From Ampullaceana balthica (lineage: Eukaryota > Mollusca > Gastropoda > Lymnaeidae): 64,000 nt of DNA. The DNA is taken from positions 568,001-632,000 of the forward strand of contig CALYLW010000017.1 of the NCBI GenBank assembly GCA_944989445.1, read 5' to 3'. Of the stretch, positions 1 to 12,300 are shown piece after piece (within the stretch, counting starts at the first letter, position 1; every line of letters starts with the position of its first letter). The notes beneath the pieces were generated by a model that was not told the DNA's origin, made no database searches, and worked only from the letters and a program-made list of their open reading frames with translations. The position numbers were made by a program, and so were the translations under genes.

Positions 1-113
1 AACACATGGATCTAAAGCAGTGGTTCCTAACCTTTTGGGGTCCATGCACCCCTTTAGATGTCCAAAAAAGTTCATGCACCCCCTCATGAAACTTGCAGAA
101 AATGCATAATAAT

Positions 114-303
114 CTGTTTATTTTAGGAACACAACAGTTTTGACAATAGGCAACAGGGAATTTAGTGAGAGATCTGCTGCTTCTTATGATCAATCGGCGA
201 TTTAAATCTGGGTACTGTTTTTGACAAAGCAACTCTCATGTCATCCTCTGCATTCCTGTTTATTTTAGGAACACAACAGTTTTGACAATAGGCAACAGGG
301 AAT
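114..303. repeat. 48-bp direct duplication inside the hAT element
   Basis: The segment at 114-161 is repeated at 256-303 without mismatch, 142 bp apart. The second copy interrupts the 3' end of the transposase reading frame and adds unrelated residues to it. This looks like a local segmental duplication after insertion of the element. Confidence 0.85.
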
Positions 304-1888
304 CTTGGCTAGTTGTGGGTAGGAATCTAGCTGGGCGCACCAAAATTCAATCAAGGTATTGCAACTGACGGCGCTCCTCAGTACTTCTCTTGTTCTCAAA
401 TCAATCAGGTCATCTTTAGCTAGGTCACTGTCATCAATGTTGTCCAAGTCACAAAGAAAAGGATTGCGAATCCAAAGGTCTTTCCTAGCAATGTCTTGAC
501 AGAAATACCCATCAAAGGACCGTTGCAATGTTGAAAGGTGCTATGAAATTTCCCCTTTGATGTTGTCAGGCAGTGATCCCTCAGTGCTTCATCCTGAAGC
601 AGATATTACAACTTCATCCAAGAGTGGAAAGTTGGCCAAGTTGGACTTTTCTAGTCATCGTTGGAATAGTGGCAGTTTTTAAGGAAGGCTTGCAATCTCT
701 CAGTAACATCCATTGCAGTCACAGCAGGTCCTTGGAGAGATGTGTTCAACTCATTCAAGATGGAGAAGATGTCAGCCAGGTATGCCAAGTAATGAATGGA
801 ATTTGGACAGTCAAACTTATCAGCAAGGTCACTCTCTTTTTCTTGCAAGAAAATGGCAAACTCCACTTTCAGTTCTACTAACCGAGAAAGTATCCGTCCC
901 CTGGACAATTAGCGAACCTCAGTGTGGTAGAGCAGAACTTCATGCTCAGAGCCCACCTCCTGACAGAACAACATGAAGAGGCGGTGGTTCAAGGCATGTG
1001 AGCGGATTAAATTTACAACTTGGACTGCAGTAGAAGGAACTGACTTCAAGGTTGGAGGTAGAGTTTTGCATGTCAAGACCTGACGATGAAGAATACAGTG
1101 TGTAGTGACAATATCTGGAACTTCTTTCTTTACCAGTGCTGAAAATCCTGACTTATTACCGAGCATGGAGGGAGCACCACCTGTAAAAATTGAAGAAATT
1201 CTTGAAGTCCAGTCAAACTGGTTTTCATTGAAAAATGCCCTGACTAGCTGCATCACATCAGCAGCTTTGGTAGTAGCTAGGAGTGGCATACAAAAGAGAA
1301 ATTCCTCCTTCAGCAATCCACTGTGAACATATCTCACAAATACAAGAATCTGACTGCATTGTGCTACATCAGTGGATTCATCCAGCTGCATGCTAAATGG
1401 AAAAGGACTGCTTCTCATCTCGCGCAAGACTTGATCCAGAATGTCTGCAGCCATGTCACTAATCTTGGAATGAATAGTGTCATTGGACAAAGGGACTTTC
1501 TCAACCTGCTTCCTCTGCTAGTGACCACACATCAGTTCCACCATCTCCAGAGCAAAAGGCTTCACCAAAGTTTCTCCAATGGTGTGGGGCTTCTTGTTCT
1601 TTGCAATAAGATATGCAACCTTGAAGATGCCTCCAGTACAGGTTTCTGTGACAAAGAAAATCCAAGCTTGGGCAAGGTGGGATGGACTTTCTCCAAGTGC
1701 TCTCGGAGTCTAACAGGCTTCATGTTGTCATTGCACAAGATTTTTCCACAGAGGAAGCACGAAATTCCGAGGAACACGTAGAGCGAACCGTTCATTTTGC
1801 GAAAAAGTTTTTCCGTCAATTTTTGACATGCGCAGAAAGAGTATCGCCTATCAAAAAGGTTGAATATGGGTGCCATTTGACGCGGCAT
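265..1888 (-). pseudogene. hAT transposase remnant, ZBED5/FAM200-like
   Basis: Minus-strand fragments follow the order of a Buster-group hAT transposase. At 1562-1888 there is a BED-type zinc finger (CFLCGK followed by a REHLEKVH His pair). At 909-1490 lies the catalytic core, with an LDESTD motif and an HCILHR motif. At 651-908 the insertion region continues in the same frame, and at 265-528 is the start of the C-terminal dimerisation region (LIEFW). Breaks are clear: a TAA at 909-911 sits where the family has Trp in RWLSRG, the frame is lost between 1490 and 1562, and several stops separate 651 from 528. The C-terminal region runs into duplicated sequence. It cannot encode an active enzyme. 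Confidence 0.85.
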
Positions 1889-2395
1889 GCCTTGCTTATG
1901 GTTTACATTTTCAGATTATCAGTTTTTCTTCTCTTCTTTTCCTTCTTTTTTTTACCTTCCTCTTTTTCTTTTTTTTTACCTTCCTCTTTTTCTTTTTTTT
2001 CTCTGACTCGTTCATGCACCCCCTGGAACCTGGTCATGCACCCCTTGGGGGTGCATGTACCACTGGTTAGGAACCCCTGATCTAAAGGGCCTAGAAGTAT
2101 GTGTAAATTGGCAGAGATTACATTGAGAAGGTGTCTGCCTAGCCTCAGGGACTGCTGAACATGAGAAAAATGTTGAAAATCCCTGGTGTTCAGATCATTG
2201 CAAGTCCGCTCAGAAACGTGTAACACCTCATATCTAATCTCCATGAACAAAACTTTTATAGAAGTTGATCTTGTAAAATTGAGCAGTGTAGCTAAAAAAA
2301 TCCTACCTCATCTTTTAAGTTATACTGTAAGTTTAAGTTTAAGTCTTGAGATTTCAGGATTTACATTAATCTTCTGACCTTACGTTCATGAATAG

Positions 2396-5300
2396 GTGGT
2401 GTTGTGGAGGCTGCCATATCCTACACTGGAGATGTGTCTGATCCCTCAAAGAAAAAATACAACCTTGAGTACTATGTTAAACTGGCTGGTGAGCTCATTA
2501 AAGCAGGCACACATGTTCTGTGTATTAAGGTGACTTTAAATCTTAACTTAAAATTATGTTATAGTTAGAATTGGTACCTTAAATATATTTGTTGATTTGG
2601 GTGAACACTATCATGGCAACTGTTATTACCTGGGGTTTCAGAATTTGTATACAATTCCTATGTAATGGATGAGAATATGAAACAATATGTGATTAGACTA
2701 AATTCTTTGCTCAAAACAAAATGGTTTTAGTCAAAATGTATTTAAAAATAGAACAAATCTCCACATAAGTTTTGGTTGTTTCATTTTGTTGAATTCCACA
2801 AAAAAAATATTTTTTTTGAGACCAAACAATTTAAATAAAAGAATATTTCTATCAGGACATGGCTGGACTTTTGAAGCCAAGAGCTGCAACTCTGCTCATC
2901 AAGACCCTCAAGGATAAGTACCCTGACACACCTATTCATGTTCACTCCCACGACACTTCAGGTGCGGGCGTGGCTGCCATGTTGGCTGCGGCCTATGCTG
3001 GTGCGGATGTTGTTGATGTGGCGGTCGACTCCATGTCCGGCCTCACCTCCCAGCCCAGCATGGGCGCGGTGGTGGCCTCCCTTGAAAACACAGAGTATGA
3101 TACTGGTAAGAACAAGTCAAACATCATCGTTGAAGTTCCAGGAATATTGGAAACAAGTGTCAAAAGTATTGCATGTATTTTTATGGTCTTTAAAAAAAAA
3201 TTAATTTATAAATTGTCTTTCCTGATTTGTTTTATACCCTCTAAAAATGCTACCCATAATTTTGTGGTGTTGCAGTAAGTGCAGAGAGTAATGATACTGA
3301 AATTCCTGAATATTTAATGTGTCATACCTCTGTAAATGGTTCTTAGTACCGCTTCTTTCCCAGTTTATAACATTGCATTGTTGGAACGTGAGTTGGCTCG
3401 ACTTGTTGAAATATGTGTGTGTGCACCTTTGAAATTGAGAGTTTCAGTTCTGTTAATTTGTCCCAACCTGAATAAAAAAATTAATGCCTTCTGTTGGCAT
3501 GGGCAAATAAAATATGAAGGAGGTGGGGAGGTGTGTACAATTCATTTAGTAATATGTCCTTTAAAATAGTTTATTTAAATTACTCTATCACAGTTGTAGC
3601 AGTAAAATTCATTAATCTAAATGGGAAGTATTATTTTACAAAATTTAATTTAACTGAAGTGATGGGCAAAATCATTATAAAAAAACAATTACTAAAACTA
3701 TCCATAAAACTCGTAGAATTCTAAAAATGTAGATTTTTAAAAAAAAAGACAAAAGCTTTTAAAAAATTACTTGTGAATTTAATCTATTTTGCTAGGCATC
3801 ATATTGTATTGTTCCAAAGCAACCACCTAACTAAGGCTTTGTATTTAACAGGTCTCTCCTTGGACAATGTGTCTGCATACTCAGCCTATTGGGAGCAGGC
3901 TCGCAACCTTTATGCACCTTTCGAGTGCACAGCTACCATGAAAAGTGGGAATGCTGATATATACAAGAATGAAATACCTGGTTTGTTCATCTATTCCATC
4001 ATTTTATATATACAAGAATGAAATACCTGGTTTGTTCATCTATTCCATCATTTTATATATACAAGAATGAAATACCTGGTTTGTTCATCTATTCCATCAT
4101 TTGCAAAGCTTTTTTTTAATACTACTTATATCTTAAATTGCTAGCTGAATAAATGAAATAAATGTTAATACTTTTATTAAAAAATAAGTGTAACAGAGCT
4201 GTTATTAAATCATATGTAATAGAAACTCTATCTTGTTGACATTAATTTTTATTCCCTACCACCACCTGCCCTCATTCATGTCTTAAGTGAGAATTATTTT
4301 TTCTACTGTTTTTGTTTTAACCGGCTGTTTTAAAACAAATGACTTAATTAGAGCTGGGTTTTGAACATGTCATGACAAGTGCAATGTTGTAATCTGACTT
4401 GGATGTATGTCCGCTCAGGTGGTCAGTACACAAATCTCCAGTTCCAAGCCTTCAGTCTGGGTCTAGCGGACCAGTTTGAAGAGATCAAGAAGATGTATTC
4501 TGTGGCCAACATTTTACTTGGTGACTTACCCAAGGTTAGTGAGCATCATTTGAATGAACGGTGTCCATGCTAGAAAATTACCTTTATATGTATTTGGTTG
4601 CTGTAGCTATACAAGCAAACGTGTGGGATCGAAAACTGAAGAAAAAAAAACAAATCAAAAACAAAACATGAACGATAAGAGGAAAAACTGTCGAGGAGAA
4701 ACAAATGTTTTTATTTTTAAAGTATAAATTTTAACTTGCACATTTCATGTGAATGTTAAGAATACGAACCATCTTAGTCTTTATATAAAATTTCTTGATT
4801 TTTTTTGAAAACCCAAATAAATGACATAGTTAAATGTTACAATTTGAAACATGGAAAATTGTTGAAGAAAGTTAAGTACATAATTATCCACTACCTTCAA
4901 TATTCTAATTTAACCCTACGATCTCAGTAATTATGCCTCTCCTGCTACACTTATCAAAGAGGATCTGTTTGTTTTTGTTTTCCCCCCAAGACCAAGCTGA
5001 CTGCAGATCACCGTTGACCGATATCTTCCACAGGTAACACCATCCTCAAAAGTGGTGGGTGACATGGCCCAGTTCATGGTGCAGAACAAGCTGACCGCCA
5101 AGGATGTCCAGGAGAGGGCTTCAGAGTTGTCCCTACCTTCATCTGTTGTGGAATACTTCCAGGGATACCTCGGGGAGCCACCTGGTGGATATCCAGAACC
5201 TCTGAGAACTCAGGTCTGCTGATTGTTTAGACGACTATCTTTTTTTCCCCTTTTGATTTCTTGTGTCATGTTGGCCTGATCTGTCACTGACAGTGATTTT

Positions 5301-7813
5301 AATCAATCGTTGCAGAAATCTAAATTTAAAAGACAATACAAAGTCCATTGATGACAAATTACCATCCTAATTGCTCTGAGGGCCAATATCTCAATCATTG
5401 ACCTAAGGACGACTAGGCATATTTTGACAAGACTGAGCTAATACTTTGTAACACATATTGACAGCTCCACTTATTGTTATAAATCTTGAAGTCTGTTGTT
5501 ACTGTCACTTTTGAGAAGGCTATTATTATTATCAGTAACCTTGAAGGGGGTAATTACTGTCAGTTTGATCTAATTGACAGGTGCTGAAAGGAGCCAAGAA
5601 AATAGAAGGCAGACCCGGGGCTTCTCTGCCTTCTGTAGACTTCCAGGAAATTAAGGATAATCTGGAGGATAAATATGGAAACTGGATCACAGAAGAAGAT
5701 GTTATGAGTGCAGCTTTATACCCTAAGGTAGGCAGCTGGTTTGGTTCTGGCTAAGTAGATAGATTGTGGTTCAAACCAAGTAGATTGGTTTGTTCAAAAA
5801 GATTGTGTCTGAACCCAGTAACAAAAATTTTCTAATGATTGCCTTATAAATAATTTGTTTTGTCAAAACCTAATTAATTTATTGTAATAAACACTTCCCT
5901 GCACAAGGAGAAATAGTTTCTTTCATTTGATGAAAATATTTTTTTACTGGTATTTTATTTTATTTTGTGTGTGTGTGTGTGGGACTTTGATTATTACACA
6001 AAGCGTTGTTAACCTTTGGCCTATTTCCCCTTGATAAAAGTTTGTGTGTAAATAATTAGGATAGTTTTATCTGTGATTCTTTGTTAAATCTTTGAGGCAC
6101 TGGTCAGTCACATCACTCGGCAAGCTATTTAATTCGCTTTATCAAATTGTGTATGTTTATAGGTGACAGATGAATATTTGGACTTCCGAAACAGGTACGG
6201 ACCTGTGGACAAGTTGGACACAAAGACTTTCCTGGTTGGTCCCAAAATAGCATCAGAAACAGAGGTGAATATGATATGAATAGAAAATATCTGACAATGG
6301 GGAACCTGTTGACAGCAAATACTTTCAAAGTTAGATAGATCATATAAAACTAGTGTATTACCCTTAAAAAAATGACGGAAGTTTTCAGCTGAAATCTATT
6401 TATTTTTGAAAAAATGCACATCAGAATAAAAAGTAATGTAATACAGAAATTTTATTGATTTAATTTTATTCATTTATTTTCATATTGCACAATTTTATGT
6501 GGAACGTTCGAAAAGAGTTATTTTTTGGTGCAGTAAAATGGTGTGCTGCTTTCTAAAATTAGTAGTGTCACGGACAGACAGACATGACAGACGGGACATA
6601 CATTGCAAATTATGTTATGTAGTATTAATTTAAAAAAGAAAACAAATGTTACAAAAATTGCCTGTTAACAGTTAAATAAAAGAATTAACTTCGCATCATT
6701 TTCTTTAAAATATGTTGACCACACATCATGTGTCATAAATGTCACACATGATACTTTGAAGTATTTATTAACTGTTAGATAAAGTTTACATTTGTATATT
6801 TACCTTCCTCATTTAGTCAAGTATGTTTTAAAATCTGCTAGATAAAAATTAAACTAAAAATGTTAAAGAAATGTTTAAATGCCAGAACTACCAGAGAATT
6901 TCAAAATGTGTCTCAGGGTGTGATGTTTAATTTTAATTTACTTTTAGAAAATTAATACAAATACCCCATTGAAATATTGTATAGTTCTTTTTATTGTCTT
7001 TAAATGTATTATTTATAAATAAATGCTGAGTAAATCTAAGGAAATTAACTTGTCTTTTAAAATGACCAGGTGTTCCTAGAGAAAGGCAAAAATCTTTCCA
7101 TCGTCACATTAGCTGTGGGAGATCTTAGCAAGGCTGGTACCAGAGAAGTTTTCTTTGAGCTCAATGGACAGCTGAGGTCATTTAGAATCAAGGACATGGA
7201 GGCACAAAAGGTTATTTCCTCATTTAATAAAAAATTCTTAATTGGGATTTTAAATTTGATTTTTAACCCCAATAGCTCATGTGGACTGATGAATAATAAG
7301 CAGATTTTGTGTTGGCCACTGGTCTTAAATATTAATTACATTCCTCAAGCTACTGTCTCAAAAAAAACAAACAACAACAACCCAAAATCACATGATCTAA
7401 ATTGTAAAAATTGGATGTGTGTTTAATGATAAACATCTGACAACTCCATGCATTTAAAAAAAACAAACTTACATGGTCTTTTGGGCTTAGGCTAAAAATA
7501 AACTTATGTTAAAAAAAACATATACATATTTTCTGATATTTCATTTCTTTGTGTGTAGGAAATGCATGTACATCCCAAAGCTGTGAAGGGGGTGCTTGGA
7601 TCGGTTGGTGCCCCCATGCCTGGCACGGTTATCGACATCAAGGTGAAAGAAGGCGATGAGGTGGAGAAGGGCCAAGCGTTGCTGGTGCTGAGTGCCATGA
7701 AGATGGAGATGGTTGTCACGGCTCCCCTTCATGGCAAAGTCAAGCTGATCTCTGTCGCCAAGAACATGAAGCTCGAAGGGGATGATTTACTGGTTGAAAT
7801 TGAACCCAAATAG
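2396..7813 (+). CDS. PC: Pyruvate carboxylase, C-terminal 483 residues (5' part outside window)
   Basis: Mitochondrial biotin enzyme that carboxylates pyruvate to oxaloacetate. Nine exons with GT-AG introns: 2396-2529, 2856-3105, 3852-3980, 4419-4534, 5034-5213, 5581-5727, 6163-6264, 7070-7210, 7559-7813 (stop included); the phases join into one open frame. The first exon begins with two bases completing a split codon. Exons 1-4 carry the second part of the carboxyltransferase domain: the Lys that is carboxylated in this family ends exon 1 (CIK, codon 2527-2529), followed by DMAGLLKP, the HSHDTSGAG metal site, and ATMKSG in exon 3. Exons 5-8 are the tetramerisation/allosteric region. The last exon is the biotin carrier domain, with LSAMKMEM; the biotinylated Lys codon is 7700-7702. 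The length of this part fits the last 40% of animal pyruvate carboxylases of about 1180 residues. The biotin carboxylase domain lies left of the window. Confidence 0.97.
3957..4102 (+). repeat. 49-bp tandem triplication spanning a PC splice donor
   Basis: The unit begins at 3961, 4010 and 4059 (period 49). It contains the last 20 coding bases of the 3852-3980 exon, the donor GTTTGT and the first 25 intron bases. Three identical donors are therefore available, at 3981, 4030 and 4079. Only the first keeps the reading frame, because 49 and 98 are not multiples of three. Confidence 0.93.
6350..6610 (-). mobile_element. Short Helitron-like element, family 2, copy 1
   Basis: Homologous on the opposite strand to 25860-26058. 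Read on the minus strand it ends in CTAG at 6350, and the other end is rich in GTCTGTCTGTC. The outer boundary near 6610 is approximate. It lies in the pyruvate carboxylase intron between the 6163-6264 and 7070-7210 exons. The 3' hairpin is degraded in this copy. Confidence 0.5.
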
Positions 7814-8400
7814 AGGAGCTGTAGGCTGCAGTCTTGTGGACTTCAATCTCTTTTAAAAATCAACTTACATAAATTAGGAAGTGATCAGGAATTGTCACAT
7901 GGTCTTCAGAATAGTTTGATCACCACAGGTCAGCCCACTAGAGGGAAATTTTTCTTATCATCCATGTAAGTAATATGAATTTCAGCTTATGGGAAGAAGT
8001 TTGCTTTTAGACTTTCATTTACCAAAATGTTAACTGAGCTTATGGATAGACTCGTATGGAATTGGATCAGACTTATATCCATGTACTGATCTGATGCGTG
8101 GGTGGACTATGAAATCAGGTTGTTGAGTGTGGAGTTTGAGATACTGAATGAGACGAGGAAACCTGATGCTCAGTTGAAAAGAAGCCTGAGGCTTTTTATA
8201 AATTTAAAAAACAACTCATTTTGTTAAGAAAATGTATTGGTGCTCTTACCCTATTGTGAATCAAGACCACTGTACTCTAGAAGTTGGTGTGTTGGTTGAG
8301 TTAATGTTTCAAACACCTGAAAGGTGTTGTAAATGTACGAAAACATTGTACATCTATTAAATAGTACAGGCATCATTGAGCTAATGCTCGTCCTTTTATC
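7814..8400 (+). other. PC: Probable PC 3' untranslated region
   Basis: AT-rich sequence without an open frame directly follows the stop codon. An ATTAAA hexamer at 8357-8362 is the first plausible polyadenylation signal; an AATAAA near 8890 is an alternative. Where the transcript ends cannot be fixed from sequence alone. Confidence 0.4.
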
Positions 8401-9254
8401 AAAAGGCTTGGACTTTAATTTGAAAAAAAAATGTTTCTCAGTAATTAAAATTTATTTGGTTGGGGCGTTTTATAATTTTGGTTATGTCGGCATTTAGTGG
8501 AAATTTAGTTAAAAATCCTCTCCTCTGTTACTCAAATTTGCGTTAACTTTCCTAAATTTATTTTAGAAGGTATAAGAAGTCATGTAATGCAATAATTGAC
8601 AGTCTAAAGACGGTAGTTAATTATAATTGAGGATACCTTTGAGACTTACCTTGATTGATATTTATAGGTTGTCTTTTTTGATATTATTAAAAAAATAACA
8701 CTGAATAACCAGATCAGGAAATATTACATCACAATGTGAAAATGTTTAATATTTAAAACTCTTGCAAAGTTTAATTACTTTTGTTTATCATGCTTCCAAA
8801 TATTGCTTCCATTAAAATACAACAAACTGCTTTTCTTTTTGTAGTATAGCTGAAATGTTTTTTTTTAAAAATTGTGAACTTTAAAGGGGAAAATAAAACG
8901 CAATATATTCGCATGAGATCAATCCATCCTTGTATCTGATATGGCATTAAACTGTTGACTATAGTGGTACTCACCTTTGTGGGTGCAGTAGTTGAATGGA
9001 ATGGCTGTGGGATTGTTTTGTTGGTTATTATGCATGGTGATTATTCAGAGGATATAATTATATTAGCCTTGTGATAGAAAGTACTGGACATTTTTTAAAT
9101 TCACTGATGTTTTTATCACAGTCACAGGATGATTGTTTACTTTCTTACACTTATAGAATACTTTGAAGAAGAAATGCACTTAGAAATCAAATTAGTCACT
9201 AGCTGTTAGTGTTGTTCTTTTAACAGGAATAATTACTATTTGATCTTCATTTAG

Positions 9255-9350
9255 GCCAACAAATTAGTTCCAATTAGAGCAGATATAGAAATAAAAGCCA
9301 ATAAAACTAAAGTAGTGAGTGATGGTGACCCTTTTATTAGAGAAAAAAAG
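9255..9350 (+). other. Unassigned exon-like segment (32 open codons)
   Basis: A 96-bp stretch is bounded by a good acceptor (pyrimidine-rich tract then ttcatttag) and a strong donor (AAG|GTAAGT). It is open only in phase 0, and the peptide is of normal composition (begins ANKLVPIRADIE). No partner exon was found with confidence. The next candidate acceptor, at 10703, would read a stop at once in phase 0. It could be an exon of an unrecognised gene, a decayed exon or chance. I do not recognise the family. Confidence 0.25.
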
Positions 9351-12300
9351 GTAAGTGATATTCCTTCTAAAAGTTAAAAGCTTACTTCAGTAATGTGTAT
9401 CATTTAAACTTTAGAAAAATATTTAAGACTTTCAAGTTGTGGTTATATAAAGTTAGTTATATTTTCCTACTTAATGTTTTATATGTGATAAAATTATAGT
9501 TTATATTTTTTCCCCATGCTTACAACCTACAGGATTAAGTTTTAAATATGTTGAAATACCAATTTTTTATGTTAAATTTGATTTCATCTTGACTTGCATC
9601 TAAAAACATGTCAAAATAAATTGTATGTCGTTTTTCTTACAAATATTCAAAAATATGTAACTGGATTTAATTAACATTTTATTAGTTTTTAGTTCATTAT
9701 AAAAATCTTTGTCTTTCTTCTGTATACAATAGAAATATTTGTAGTTAAACATAATTGTGATGGAAACTTTGAAGCTGTCATACAAGTTGACATATTTTTA
9801 AAAATTTTAAGGGGCAAAAGTTATGTATAGTTTTATTGAGAAACCATGAGGGCTACTTAATGTTGCCTTGTTGATGATAAGACACAAAACCATTAAGTAT
9901 TGCACTGGCTTGTGTGTAAAGGAAGTAAAACCCAGACCAGAGCAGAATTGTCATGAAACAGCTTGTTATGAATAAAGTGGCAACACTTGGATAAAGGATA
10001 TGAATCCATTTCGTTCATCATGTCAATAGTTGTTTCATGTGGATTAAAAAAAAATTCATATTCAGCAATAAATGTAAATGTAACTTATTTCTGAGAAATA
10101 AGAAAGATACATAATATAGTATTATATAGTTATTTATATCTATGATTGATGTGATGTTACCAAATGATTAAGAATCAACGCTCACTTTTATGAGATCTTT
10201 GAATGATTAAGTTTCTTAGTTTGTGTTTACCTGAAACATGGTCTCTACACATCCTTGGACTTAGCTGTTGTTTAATTGCTTTTTTATGCGAAATGGTTTT
10301 TTTGGGTTAATTTTTGCTTTATTTGAAATAATAATGTAATTAAAAAGAAATCACTAGAAAATTTGCTCAGTAAAACCTCAAACATTAATATCTTTGCTCA
10401 TCCCATATTCCCTTACCTTCCCATATAGAATCAACCTTGTTCATTTTGATTGAATTTTATTTTATGCTTGTTACAATTTAAAAGTTTTCATTTTGAGACC
10501 TTTTGTTATGCTTCTCTGAAGAATTTGAAATGATGAATTATAGAATAGTTTATATGGCATAAATTATAATATATTGACCTTACATATAACACAAGCCTGT
10601 TCACATGTTGATATGGTTGTGAAATGTTTGGATATCTAGAATTCAATTATATTTTATTTTTAAAAAAAATCATTTAATCATATTACATGTATTATTATTT
10701 TAGGTGTGAATATCTCAACGAATTGTGGCAGGCTATGGTCAAATCTCACAATTAAAAGTTAGTTAGCTTTTTTTTTAAAAAAGACATAAATTAGTTTTGT
10801 AAAACATGTACATGTAATACATGTACTTCAGGCCTTGATTTTTGTAGATTCTTTTTAGTTTTATGTGATCATTAAATTCTGTTAAATTTTCAATTTTTTC
10901 CTTTGTACACCCTAGTTTTTTTTCCCTCCTTCCTATTTTGATATTTATATATTTTGTAGAAGGCATGGCTTGGGACCTACAGTCTTTTAAATCTTTGATT
11001 CCAAGACAATTAAGTTGATTCTGAGTGTTAATTTGATTTTTGAATATATGATTATAGTAACTGGCCTGTTGCAACGAAATCTTTACACTTGTCATACAAA
11101 GTGTAGCCCATAGTTTATCTTTCAAATATTCAATCTGTAATGATGCATTTATTTCCTTTTGTTGTTATTCACCATACTAGCCATGAAATTGATAATAAAT
11201 TAGACCAGAGGAAATTAAAAATGAAGGACAAGGCTTCTCTGTCCAATATGTCTACCAATATGCACAAAAAAAAAGCAATATGGTAAATTTTAGTTATTTT
11301 CATTATATAATAATAGGACATTTTCTAAGAAAAAACATCCATCCTGAGACTGCATGGTGCATTGTACTTTATCCAAATAAAAAGCCTCAACAAAACCAAA
11401 GGATTTAATAAATAATTGAGGAAGGTCGGAGTAAGACCTTATTTAGATTATATTATGTTTTGAGTAAACTTTTGGTGTTAGAAATATTTTGTATGGCATT
11501 ATTTGACTCACATCAAATGAGATTATGTTATGTAACAGATATGATTAAATAATAAAAAATATATTAACAAATTGAGGTGTAATTTTGTTTTCTTTTTGTA
11601 GTTTGCATTTTGCTCCTATTATTGATGAATGTATAATTTTTTAAGCCCTTATTACTTACTTATTTGAAAGGATATGTAATTGAAATAATAGACTTGTTTA
11701 AATAAAAAATAACTTATTTAAGTTATAAAATCTAGTAAATAGATAATAAAGATTTTGTTGAAAAGTTTTAGCTTCTGGAGTTGGAGAACTGTTTCATATC
11801 AATTTATTTTACCTCCATGTATTTCTTAACCCCTAAACATATGCACTTTAATTACCTTGAGACTTGGTTTGAAACTTACAAGGTTTATTGTCATTTAATT
11901 TGTAAAATAATGAATCTTAATTACATCAATTTCCTCAGATATATATTTGGGTTTCTTTTAAATAATTTTGTCTAGACCTTCATGCCTGCAGAACATCACA
12001 TAATTTCCAAATGATGAGACCTGAAACTGACTTGTATTTAGATTAACAATGATTTTAGTGTCACATTCAACACTATTTGAAATGTTGGTCTGAAATTTTA
12101 GAAAAAGCAGCTTATACTGATTTCATTCTGGAATCATACCGTAATAGCTCGAAATTGTTTTTACTATAAATTAAGCTAAGGCTCCTGAGCAAAGCAGGAA
12201 AGCTAGGACGAAGGCTACGACAGGCTGAGAGGAAGTTAACTCATGCTTTCTGATAATTTAAACTCATGGGCACGAAACATCAAATGAACCATTTCAAATC

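Larger units (their letters stand above)
18..2079 (-). mobile_element. hAT-family DNA transposon (ZBED5/Buster-like), decayed
   Basis: The ends are inverted repeats: left CAGTGGTTCCTAACC, right (reverse complement) CAGGGGTTCCTAACC, 14 of 15 matching. They are flanked by a perfect 8-bp duplication, ATCTAAAG, at 10-17 and 2080-2087, which is the hAT signature. Subterminal 'catgcacccc' motifs recur just inside both ends, as is usual for hAT. The interior carries a broken transposase on the minus strand and a pyrimidine-rich tandem tract at about 1930-2010. It lies to the left of the first visible pyruvate carboxylase exon, so probably inside an intron of that gene. Confidence 0.93.

Noticed and set aside
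1682..2250. Frames rich in Phe/Ser or Lys/Glu in the hAT element
   Set aside because: They read through a pyrimidine-rich tandem tract and the transposon end; no domain is present.
7504..7732. Minus-strand frames over the biotin carrier exon of pyruvate carboxylase
   Set aside because: They are antisense shadows of the conserved coding exon 7559-7813.
9255..9350. SMARCB1-like exon, from a short VPIR-DIEI similarity
   Set aside because: The similarity covers about ten residues and the family's following motif is absent; too weak to name.
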